Assembly: GCA_030522415.1 (NCBI GenBank)
Contig: CM060109.1
Location: 24,155,301-24,219,300 of the forward strand
Direction: 5' to 3'
Origin: Channallabes apus
Taxonomy: Eukaryota > Chordata > Actinopteri > Siluriformes > Clariidae
DNA length: 64,000 bases
Position numbers and translations under genes: made by a program. This document shows, one piece after another, positions 1 through 12,529 of this stretch (positions are counted from its first letter, which is position 1; each line of letters begins with the position of its first letter). A model generated the notes under the pieces. The model was not told where the DNA came from. It ran no database searches and was given only the letters and a program-made list of their open reading frames with translations.

Positions 1-290
1 CACTATTGCGGTTTTCTCATGGACACACAGCTGTTTAGTCCCAGTCCTGCGAGTGCTCATCATATTGTGTGTGTATGGGAATGCTCTTACTTTCACTATT
101 AAACATGGCTATGGTTTTTGCTGTTGATTTTTTTTTTTTACCAGCACTATCCTTCCAGGTTCCTTCCAAGGGTCCTCAGCCCAGTTCCAGCAATTTCAAA
201 TCTCCCTAGTTGTTTTCTTTGCTTGATGCAGTCAAATAATGTGTCCCTTCAGAAATGGCGACTTTCTTTGGCCAGGCAATGTAAATGTTT
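1..290 (-). mobile_element. Tc1-like transposon end fragment, copy A
   Basis: It shares recognisable blocks (GGAAATGCTCTTACTTTCAC, a segment ending GGCCAGGCAATGT) with the remnant at 41,270-42,085 and with a widespread fish Tc1-like family. No intact transposase frame. It lies in the PIKFYVE intron at the left edge. Confidence 0.6.
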
Positions 291-474
291 CTTATAAATA
301 TATATATAGACCTGTTGGTCTGAGAGATCTCCTCTCCAGAGGTCTTCAGTGTACTCTTTGAAAGGTCTTCAAGAGCAGTTTTATATTCTCTACAGCTAAA
401 AGGGGAATAATTTCATTAACACTTAAAAAAAACTATTGCAGATTGAAGATTGTATTGGATAGAAGTTGAATTAC

Positions 475-570
475 CTCAGAGCGAAGGCGATGATGGAGCT
501 CGGTTCTCTCTCACACACGGCAATGGGGACACGCTCGTGATCATACATGAGGTAGTGTTTATCTGGGTCA
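475..570 (-). CDS. pikfyve: PIKFYVE coding exon 31 (last in window)
   Basis: 96 nt, phase 2 to 2. Codes DPDKHYLMYDHERVPIAVCE then REPSSIIAFAL, the conserved segment leading to the kinase domain. Donor GTAATTC. The next exon is outside the window. Confidence 0.95.
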
Positions 571-2364
571 CTGTGGATGACAAGATCCGGAAATATGCAA
601 TTGCAATTAAACATGGACGGACTAAAACACTTCATCAGCACCTCAGGAAGTGTTTTATTCATCTTATACCACAGCAATGTGCCAGTGATATTTTCTGTTA
701 AGTAAAGAATGACATCATACTTTTTTTTTATCTGTTTATGGTTATGTCCAATGCTGGGGAGCATCACAGAAATGAGTAGCCGTAATCACATAAATTATCT
801 TTCCAATAAATTATCTTTCACAAAGAACTACATATTTTTCTAATCTGTAGTATTTTACTATAAAACAGTAAAGATAACTACATAGATATAAACCTTAAAG
901 ACAGGAACTACTGTTCAAGCTGTGCTGTTTTAAACAATTAAAGTGGTGAGTATAAGTGATATGGTATAGTTGGGTAGGAAAATGATAAATGTAATAAGCT
1001 ACTTACAAAGGTAAAGGAATAGGATTATAACTGTTTCCTGGTAACAGGTTGGCCAGAATGGTTTTCATGGTGGTCTTCTCCTTCACCTGGCTGTCATTGG
1101 AGCCTTGCAGGTGGCTATCAAACACCTCTGAGAGTGAAATGAGGCAAACCGATGTTATGGACTTTTCCATTACATGATTCATGTATTACGGTGTGCATTC
1201 AGCAGATGGTATGCATGTGTGTCACAAAGAATAACTGTTAAAATTATGCACTGTGCAAAGATTTTCACATCAGTGTTTAATTAAGCAGGTCCAGGGACCA
1301 TGTCTATATCCGTCACCTCCTTCAGAGTCCTGTTCATGGAAGGATGGACCAGATGTAGGGACCTCTAAGCTCTGCTCTGCTGGTGACGATAGGGGAACAG
1401 ATAAGGATCCTGTGCTTGAAGGCAGAGTGTTAAGGTGGCGATCCTCTAATGCTAAAAAATAGAGCTCAGTTACGAGACAAAGAAACAAAACATAGTGGCC
1501 AATTTTATATGATATATGATAATTAGTTAATAACCTTACCTTTCTCACCATTCTGTACCACAGGGGAGGGGTTGCGGGGCGATGACTCCAAGACACTTGT
1601 CTGTAAACCAAAAAAAAAAGAAAAAACCCATTACAATATGTTTCTTATCCCTTTTCTAAAATATCATTGCACTGAAATTGTTGATATAAATCTGATAATG
1701 GATAAACTGACCTTGCTGTCATCATTGGTGGGCTGTCTGTGTCTGCCAGGACTGGGGGGAACAGACAAACGTTTCCTGCCCTTCTCCAGTTGGAACAGGT
1801 CCTGCAGTCTGACACACACACAAGCTTATGGCTAAACAGTTATAACTAATCATAAACCTTTCCTACTCACCACAGTTGTAAAGAGTGACTATTTGTTTAT
1901 TATATTCTTCCTGTCAGCTTGAACCAATCTGTCAATTTTCCTCTGATTTCTCTTATAAACAAGACGTTTCCACAACCAGAGAACTCATCGCTCATTCAAA
2001 TGTTATTTTATTATAGGTAGTCCCCAACTTACGAACGGTATTCCGTTCTGGGAGCACGTTTGTAAGTTGGATTTGTTCATAGGTCCGATAACAGAGTCTT
2101 ATACACCTTTAATTGATTTGATTTTCAATCCAATTGACTAAACCTGTCCCCTCTTCCCACACTTGGCCAAATCATGTGGCCAGATCCTGTAATCGTGCCT
2201 AAGAAAAAAAAATCTCACACAATATAACAGTGAGACAAAACACAATTTTGTCTCAGAGTCACCATCAGGACAGCTTTACATAACAGCCAGGTTTCTATCA
2301 TTGTGCTTCCAGACTGATTCATTGAAACCGGAGAGGCCGATTCATTTCTCCCGCACCCCCACAT

Positions 2365-2435
<71 letters not shown>

Positions 2436-5400
2436 ATATACCAGACTTTAGACATTTTACACATTTACTTACACACTGAAAATATTGTACATAAGTGTAA
2501 ATATTGGTATCTGGTGTCTATTTTTTCTACAATACACCTGGGCTATTTCTGTGACTGAACCGGAAGTAGAACCGCAGTCCATCTGTATCTGGGAAATTCA
2601 TAACTGAAATGTTCGTAAATTGGGGACTTACTGTATTTTTACTTACTGTATATATTTTTTTAACCAAACTAGTTTAAGTTACCAAACTTAAATATTTAAT
2701 CCAGCTCATCTGATATCCACAACCAATCCAGGAGTAAAATGTCTCAGAAATCATGTTTTTTCTTCATTCTAATGTATGATGTAAACATTATTCAAAGCTC
2801 TTGACCTGTATCTGCATCATGTTTTGCATGATGCTGCTGTCACATGGTTATGTCAGTAATAATGTCACTTATTAGGTAACTGCAGCTACAAATACAGCTG
2901 TGTAGGTCGTTTTCCTAAGAAACTACAGTATATGGATGTGTATTTTCTCTCCAGGTATGTTTTGCTTATTGTACATATTTGAAGGTGATTATATGATTAG
3001 GGTTTATTACTTGCTGTTCCAAGATTGCAGGGTTTCACACAAGCTCTGCTTCTTTATCACCACAGACTCTAGGACAGCTTGCAGCTGCTGCGGCGTGTCC
3101 ACGGTCGAGGCCTGCAGACGCCCCTGTAGCTTCTCCATCCAATTTCGCAGCTCACCCTCCTCCATCTAATCACACAGAAAGCAACACAGAGATATTAACA
3201 TCCAACACATCAGGCTTATAAAACAAGACCAGGCACCTGAAATAGCATCGCCGAAGTCTTAAACCTACATCTTTCTGAGCAAACAAGTCTTCCATTTTCT
3301 CCTCTCGGGTTTTGCTAAACGTGTCTGTTTTAAGAGAGGTGAGACGATCGTCTATGGCGGCGTAGACCTGACTCACTCTGTTTGAAACAAAGCAATCAGC
3401 TTAATAGAGATTACATTGGAGTGGGAAAACTGGTAAAAATCAGTTAGAGCCAAGTAATGATTCTTACTTCAGTGCAAAGTCTTTGAGGTCCTGTTGCAGA
3501 AGGGTCTTACTAGGGCCCTGGTTCCTGATGATGATCTTGGGAGCAGGCAGGCAGATCTCCAACAGTCTCACTGGGATATAGCTGTAGATAAAAAGCAGCA
3601 AAAAAAAAACATTTATGGAGTGATCATTGCTTCCTGATCAGAACCTGGAAATTGCACAAATGGATGATTTGTGAGAAGTTGAAAAACTGTTAACTGAATA
3701 ACTGTTGTAGCTACTATCGATGTATCAGAGATGTTCACCTGAAAGAGGCCACCATCTGGTTGTAGGAGAAGTACTGGTGGTAGTCCTTGTGGATGGAGTG
3801 TCCGCATGGCTCGGCATTGGCACGGCGAGTGTACTGGTGACCATAGAAACGCAACTCCAGGTATTTAGCAAAGGACATGGACCATGAATCATTGGACAAG
3901 GGGACAACTGGAGTAACCTTTCAACACAGAACAAACGAACATCGTAAGGACACCAAATGTCGAATCGTGTTGCCATGAGCTAACGTTCACAGCCGGGATC
4001 AACTAGAAAACTAATCTTGAACCCAATACCTGTTTGCAGATTCTGCACCAGGAGTAATTCAGGATAGTGTGCTGGTATCCGGGCACAGGTGAATCGAGCT
4101 CTTTGAGAACAATCTGGACGCAGCCGTTACCGTGCACAAAGCGCCGGATGTGGTGTACCATCGGGGTGTCGCAGTACATGCTGGGGCATTGATAAGATGG
4201 CCTGTATTGCACACGCAAACAGAAAAGTCATTATGTTAGTAGGTATTCTGTAATCACGCGTATTATACAATTCCTAAAACTGGCCTTTTTGAATACCTGA
4301 AGCAGTATCTTTCCAGAAATATTCCAAGAGTCAAGTCGTTCTTCCCGTAAAATTCCATGGTCACAATCCTAAATATAAACAACATATTCAATTTTATTTG
4401 AATCAAGTTCAGAATTTCACCTAGACATCTGTCTCTCTCTATCTAAGTGGGTTTTACCAAGGGCTGACGCAGTGATTGGGGGCGTTGTTGGAGTGTGTTG
4501 AGGAGCTGCTGAACAACACGCACAGTCGTTGGTGGTTTAATGGATTCAGGCAGTCGAGCTTCATGGGACGAAAAACACAAAAACCACTTCTTAGTGCAAA
4601 TGTCGTACACATATTTCACATTCTGCCTGCCATGTAAAGCCGTATATACCTTGGTAGCCCAGACCATGTCGCTCTGCCCTGGTGCTTTCTCCTCCTCACC
4701 GTCCGCCTTGACTGGTGCCTTTGTATTTGGAGCTTGTGTGGGATGAGCGAAAGGGTCAGTGTCTCGCTGTATTCGTCCCCCCTGAGCGCGGTAGTCCGCC
4801 AGCATGCGGGCCAGATGCTGACTGCTGCTCAGTTGCTGCGTCATGCACGTAGTAGTGAGCTTATGGGAAGGTAAAACACGGATTTGACGCTGCTGTGTTC
4901 CGAGCCCGTTGCTCAGAGAAGTGCTAGATGCGTTTGTGTCCTTGAGCAGGATTCTCTTGCGGCGGCTGTCGACCTCCCTGAGGTCCTTGTTCAGGAGCAG
5001 TGAGAAGTAGACCAGCTCGGGGAAGTAGTCACGGCTTGGGCAGCGTAGGCCAGGAGGTGTCAGCAGGAAGGGTTCACGGAAAGTCATGAAGGGAGAGATG
5101 CACAGGATAACGTCTTTCAACTCCTGTCTAAAGCTGGCTGAGATGGACTTGAGCCGATCATCTGCCGAAGTCACCTGCTCGGCCACGAACATGCCGCTGT
5201 CATCCTGCAGTGGGTCTCTGAAGAGCTGGATTGGAGCAAGTGGTGTCTCTGAACTGGTGCTGTTCCCTCGCACCAAGGTGTTATCGTCCTCTCTACTTCT
5301 CACCGCCTCAGCCTGGTCATTCACCTCCTCCTCTACGATTTCCTCCATAGATGAGAGATAAGGAGGGGACATACACAGTGGCTGGTATGACTGGCTAGAC

Positions 5401-8400
5401 AGGGGAGTGGAGGTCTTGATCTCATCCCCTTCCGTCACAATTGTAGACAAGGGCGAGTCATTTCTGATCACTTTAGGACTTTCTCCATCTTTCAGAGTTG
5501 ACTCAGAGGCAGAATGCTGCCTATTGTGGCCTTGAATTATTTCCTGCAGCCCGGGCTCAAAGTCAAAGTCACCTTCCAAATGGAGCTCTGCAAGCTCCTC
5601 CTTTGTTTCAGGTTGGTTCTCCTGGCTCTCCATGTCCACCTCCTTTTCCGCTTCTTCAGCCGCGCTCTCCAGCAGGCAGTGGAAGGACGAGCTCTTGGAA
5701 AGGCTAGGAGGCATCGCAAACTCATCCATTAGGAAGGAAATCTCTAGCCGTGAGTGATAAGCTACAAACACCATCATCATAATGATATCCTTAACTCGGG
5801 CTAGCTCGTACTCAGAGGCACCGCGAAGCTTGATGGTACAACCCAGATTTGAGGGACATCCATCGAAGAACATTAGTGTTTTCAGTTCATCTGGGAGAAA
5901 CAGTAAAACAAAGGGGTTATAAATGATCCTGTTAAGCAAAGTCACTGATTTTATTAGAAACTGGAATAAAAACACTTACTGTTAGTGTTTAACTGGAATG
6001 AGTGAAGGTAGAATTTGTGGCATGTTCCCAAGCGAGGTTTGGTCAAAAGCTGGTCCATAGACATGACTAAATCTCCCTGAGTCATTCGGCTCACACGATC
6101 AAGCACTTGCTACATAGACAAAGAGGAGACATAAGCAAATTTAGACTACAGGCCAATAACATCAATGTTAAGTACAGATCCCAGCATTGATCTGGCTCTG
6201 TAGGAAAGCTTCCATTGCTGGAGAGTTAGAGAAGAAGCACTTACAGGTTTGACATTGATGACTAAAGTGATGCCGTGCTCGAGCAGCATATCCTGAGCGA
6301 TGCGCGACACCGTCTTCTCTACCAGCACCAGGTTAGGACGCACATCGGCTATTCGTTGCACGTAGTTCTTCAGAAACTCTCGCTCCTATCGATAATACGA
6401 GTTATGCTTTGTCAGTACTCCAATCTGACTTTTTAGTATATATTACATCAAACCAGAGAGATACCTGAAGCACAATTGGGTCAATGCAGGTGAACTTTGT
6501 CTCTTCTCTGTAAAGATACTCAATGGAACACTTGAGAAGAAGGATCTTGGGATTTTTGATATAAGAGTTCATCTGGAAAATGAGACGACTTACGATCAGT
6601 CGATTAGAACAGACACGTGAGCTCGTAATACGTAGTTGAATTAAAACAATAAACGAAAAGAAGCACACAAACCTTTTTGTGAGCAATATTTTTAGTGCAT
6701 ACAAAGCCATTCACCAAGACCGAGTCAAACTTCTTTCCTCCCGGGATCTGCAAGAAGGACGAACGGATTTGCTCTTTTGTCATGAACAAACTGCTTAGAA
6801 AAGCCTGAGATGAGAAGGCGTGATTCTACCTTCTTAATGTGGACCAGCTGGCGAATGTCCATGTCATCGTTGCAGCTGCGAACATCTGGACGCACCGTTT
6901 GCACTATCTGCCGGACCACGGGTACGATGATGTCTCGCCAGGAGAGAGAGAGCGACTCGCTGTAAAGCAGCTGCTGCAGCAAAGCCATCATGTGACTGTG
7001 GTTGGCCGATCTGAACGACGTGATTAATGCAAGAAAAAGAGAATGTTTGGAAGCATTTGATGTTTAACAAGAGGCTGTACCTTATTAAGTTCTCAAAGTG
7101 GAAGCGGCTTTCAGAAAGTGAAACTTGAAAATATTATTTTGCTCCATGTGTGCTCTTTCATGACTTACAGAAGTCTCTCCATAGCCTTCTTCTCGCCATT
7201 CTCCTCCCTCAGTTGGTCTAGGGAGCTGTGGTGCCAACCCAGTGGAGTGAAGAGCATTTCTTTAGCCTTCTCTTCTACACGCCGGTTAAACAAAGACTCT
7301 GTCGACGCAAAATAAATAAATTAAATAAATAAAACTCATCTGGGGAACAGATTTAGTAAAACACACTGATTTAAGATGTGGATTCTAAAAAATACATAAA
7401 AATACCTTTGATAAAGGCATCACTAATGGACAAAAGCTGACCGCCGTCTTCTGTGACGAGGACCTCGGCTGCATGACAAGCAAAGAAAGAGTGAGATGGA
7501 GACAATTCAATACCTCGGACAACATCAGAAGACAAGCGATTCATTCTTTGTAGTTGCCGTGAGTCAGTCAGTATCATATTTTGAGGAACTGGAAGTCCAT
7601 GGAGTTAAAGGAACAACTGTAGGAGTCAATGCAAGTCATGCTTCTGAATGTAATATGATGAAGCTTCAAAGTAGTTATATTTTTAGAGAGGCTGTTATGC
7701 AATTAGTATTAGGAAAGACTGTTAATTTCATGTTCGGGATTTTTTTTTTTTTTGGAACATGTGGTAAGTCATGCCACGGCCAAAGTGAGTTAATAACTTT
7801 AAGACGTTAATGCGGTACAAGGCCAACAAAGATGGTCAGTGAGTCTCTAAGCCTCTCCTCACTTGGGGCGTGGAAGTCAGAGTCAGGGGCGAATGGGTCA
7901 GAGTGCGCCATACTTTTCTGTTCGGCCGGGTGAGGAGGCACGTGAGGGTACTTGGCCTGCTTCTTGATGTGGAAGTTGACGTTGTCCTGCTCCATGTTCA
8001 GGTTAATGGAGGCCGAATCACTGTCCACTGCTGAATGAAAACTGCTGACTGATGTCCTTTTGCTGGGACTGGCTGAGCCTGAAAACCAGAAATAAATGAG
8101 ATGGATATGCCCTGAAGAAATGTGACGGAATATGTAACATGTCTTATGTCTGTAGAATCTTCTCACTTGTTGTTATTAAGTCATTTTCATCAGCTAGCTG
8201 CTCCGTGTCGCTGTCGTCAAACTTGATGTCTTTGAACCAGGATGGTTCCGAGTGTCCCTCCAGAGAGGTCACGCTGTCCGTGTCTGGGGACGGAGTCTCG
8301 GAGAACTCTGTGCTCTGAAAGAAAAGGGAAAATCTTTAGTATAACACACTGATAACATCTGAACAGTGTTCGATTCAAGAAAATAAACGAGCACCTGAAG

Positions 8401-10740
8401 AGGGCGATACAGAGCGTACTCGTCACGGAAGATCTGATCGTGGTGCGTAACACATTCAAGCCAGCGTCCGTCGACCAGAGCCTGTCCGATAGCTATGGCC
8501 TGAGCCCTGTGGGAGAGGACATGTTCAAGAACGTTTTAAATAATGTGGTTTGAGAATGCTTCTGTTTTCACACCAATGTTGTAGCCAAAGGTTAAACACC
8601 TTAATTTTCCATCAACAACATTCACTAGCATCAGCATAACATACGAACTCTTTCTTAATGTCCATCCTAGTCATAGTAAGTCAGGTAGACTTTCATCTTT
8701 CATTCAAGATGGTTTAATAACAACAACAACAAAAAATGCATTAATTGTTTACAAATTGCAGCCAGTCTGTCAATTTTCACAGGTTCAAAAGTAATTGGAC
8801 AAATGAATGATCATAAATATTTGCAGTCAGAGATGGCTAAAAACCATGGATCTCCACACCCGCTGAATTTCCTCCCGTTAGGGGAACATTACTGCAGCTT
8901 CCTGCACCTGCTGCTTGATTATTAGTTTTTCTGCATTCAGTTTTTATCTACAGTAAATAAAAAGCTGATGTTCAACTGGGTTAAGATGAGGTGGTTCAAG
9001 CCCTTTAAGAACATTCCATTTCCTTGCCTTGAGTTGCTTTTGTGGTAGGTTTTGGTCATTATCAATCAGGTAACTGTGAAGCTATCAGTTTTGCAGGATT
9101 TCCCTGAATCTGAGCAGAAAGTACATCGCTTTAGAATTCACCCGCTACACATACAGTATCAGCAGTCACATCCTCACCGTCTCCACCACGGCTAACTGGT
9201 GATGTGATGTGCTTTGTAACGTGAACCCATTATTTCCTTCTACATATTCGTTCTCTTACCTTTTTCACCTGACCTGTGTAGATGTTGTGATGGGCTTTTA
9301 AAATATGTACTTTAATAGTCTTCAAGGTCTTCTGGAGTTCACCAGTGTATTTCTTTTTTTATTCAAATTGCACCAAACAGTTAACTCGGCCATTCTTAAA
9401 TTTCCCTCCAATTAGTCATTTCTGTTGTTTTCAGCTTAATGATGGACTACTTCACTTGCTTTAGCACCTGGTTCGTACAACTCGTCCTCGTCATAAAACG
9501 AGTTCATCATTTGATTGGTCGATTACTTCTGAGGCAGTGAAAATGGAGGGACTTTACAAACAAATGGCTGTAAGGTCTACATGCTTCATACTGTATGTGG
9601 TCAATATTTTTCTTAAACCCCTTGAATTTAAGATTGAATTTGTTTGGAAGCCATTGAGGACATTACTGTAAGGGGACTGCTACATGTCTTTTACTGAAAC
9701 AACTTGTTCCATAATATTTGGTCATACAGTGGTCCAAGAACACACTGTGTAGTCTTGACTCACATTAATGGCGGTTATATACTTACCTATTAGAAACGGT
9801 GCCATTTCGCAAGAGCCAGTTTACTAGATCTTTACCCACAATGCAATTGGGATAGGTACGTAGCCAATATCGGTGGTCCTGGAACTCCATCCCGGTATTG
9901 CTGTGACAGATTTTTTTCCATAAGTCTTTTAAGTGAGATGAATCCTACCAAAAACAAACAAAAAATTATATAGGTAACAGAATTACAGTCAAAATCTGTG
10001 ACATACAATTTAAGAAAGTAAATTTTGCAGAATTGAAGTACAAAATGTCAACCTTAGCAAGGCTTGGAAAGAAACCTATGATTTATACAGTTTTACTGTT
10101 ACATGAAAAATACGCAGCAACTGCATCTACTTATATTGGCTAAACCTCTACTTGCAAATCAAACATTAAAATCCAAAGCTGAGTGTCAAAAAGCACAAAG
10201 AGGCACAAAATGTGATTAAAACTAAATCAAATGAAAAAGAAAGAGAAGAAATGGCCAGAGAACCCAATAATTTCATAGTTATTCTTTTATAAACACTATT
10301 TCAATTCTTTATGTTAAAATACACTATTCTGGCATGGTTATATATTCAATTCGATTCAAATTTATTTATATAATGCTTTTAACAATGGTCCTTGTCACCA
10401 AGCAGCTTTACAGAATAAAAAATAAAAAATAAATAAAAAAAGGAAATGACTTTGAAAAGTGAGCGTAAATATGTATAAATCAGAATGATCAGATTGTCCC
10501 TGATGAGCTAACCGAGGACGTGCACAGAGTTTGTAAAAAACCTGTACTCTATCTAAAATTCTGATAATTTCATTTAGTATCATTTCCACAACCCTGATAA
10601 ACGCTGCACATTTTCAGCTTGTACATTCATTTTCTATACCGCTTTATCCTGTATTTAGGGATGGGGGACCTGGAGCCTATCCCAGGAGACTCAGGGCACG
10701 AGGCAGGGTACACCCTGGACAGCGTGCCAATCCATCACAG

Positions 10741-10803
<63 letters not shown>

Positions 10804-11561
10804 CACTCATTCACACACTATGGTCAATTTTGGGAACGCCAATTAGCCTAACCTGCATATCTTTGGACTGTGGGAGGAAACCGGAGTACCCGGAGGAAAC
10901 CCACCAAGCACGGGGAGAACATGCAAACTCCATGCACACAGAGACAGGAATCGAACCTGGCCGGGAATTGAACCCGGACCCTGGAGGTGCAAGGCGACAG
11001 TGCTAACCACTACACCACCTCGCCTCCCAGCTTGAACCCAAGATGTTTACCAAGAGGATCTTGCGCTGCTCCTCTTCGCTGTAGTCGGGTTTGGGCACCA
11101 CTCGGCTGGACTGGGGGCTCACCGAACTGTCGTAGGATGGAACCATGGACCCTGAACGGTCCAGGGATAAGTTGGTCACACTAGCTGATCTACAGAGAGC
11201 AGAGGCAAACATGTAACCATTCAGCGTGTCCATATTCTAACCAATTAGAAGCAAAACAGTAAAAAAATAAAATAAAATTCAATCATGATGGGCAGAAATA
11301 ATTGAAGTTTGACTGGAGTGTTGGAAAACATTTTTTAAATAAACTTATAAACTTACAAATAGAAACTTGATAAGCAAAATAAGGAGAAATTCAACAAGAC
11401 GTCCAATGAGTACGGAGTTAATTGATAACAATATTCTCTTATCATATTGCACGGCTCACACACTAACCTTTTTCGTGCTGGTGATTTGCCCAGATCTTCC
11501 TGCACTGCAGACAATCTAGAGTTGAGTCCACTATTTTGAGACTCTGGATGAATCAAACTGC

Positions 11562-11620
<59 letters not shown>

Positions 11621-11948
11621 AACATGTAGACTAAAACAAATCAAGATTGTAACTATGGAGTCTCCTACCTACAGAGATTTGGTTAGTAAAACACATGCAC
11701 GTCATGCACGGCCAATGATGCATTCGCTACATCTAACACGATGGAAAGCTCAACATGTCAACTAAAGTCACAAACACCAGAGACTCACTTCTTCCTCATC
11801 CCAATAGGAGTTTTTCTATGCATGAAAAGGAAGGAGAAAAGATGTGCTTTGAAAAAGATGTATGCTGAACATGAGCAAAAAAATTAATACAAAAAAATGA
11901 TAAAAAAAAAAATGACACAAAGGCACAATCTTAACCAGGCTTTACAGA

Positions 11949-12008
<60 letters not shown>

Positions 12009-12485
12009 CACATGAATGGTAGGAAGTTTACCAAGTTTAACTGCATTCAACCACTTCTGCTTTTCACATGGTTAAAAGAATAGAAGCAGAGATGAAATTC
12101 AAGTGTATAATGCAGACCACGACAAACATTTTCTGAACATGAAAGGCTGAGGCCAAAAAAATAAATACCGTACAACACAAAACAGTTACAAGATAAACGG
12201 TGTATATTAAACTTCTTTAAAAAAAAATGTATTCGTCCTCCTCTGGTCACTGTCTCAGGTTTACCTTTGCCAGTCCTCCTCCAGGAAGATGTTGCGGCTG
12301 GCTTTGCGTGCGCAGACGGGTGTACGAGGCTCCGTGGGCTCCAGCACACACACCGAGCACGGCGAGTCCGACAGCGCGGTCAGATCCTCTCCGATACACG
12401 CCGAGTCAGCAGAGTGCGCATAGCTCAGCGCAATCTTCCGACAGTATGTGCATGCCCGCAAATCACCTGCATTAGGAACAGACAC

Positions 12486-12529
<44 letters not shown>

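Noticed and set aside
2215..2558. ORFs rich in Cys-Val or Thr-His
   Set aside because: Translations of the (CA)n repeat.
4443..5975. A 510-residue single ORF taken as one exon
   Set aside because: It begins inside an intron, runs through a 91-nt intron and ends in the wrong frame; the real exons are 5,890-4,650 and 4,558-4,458.
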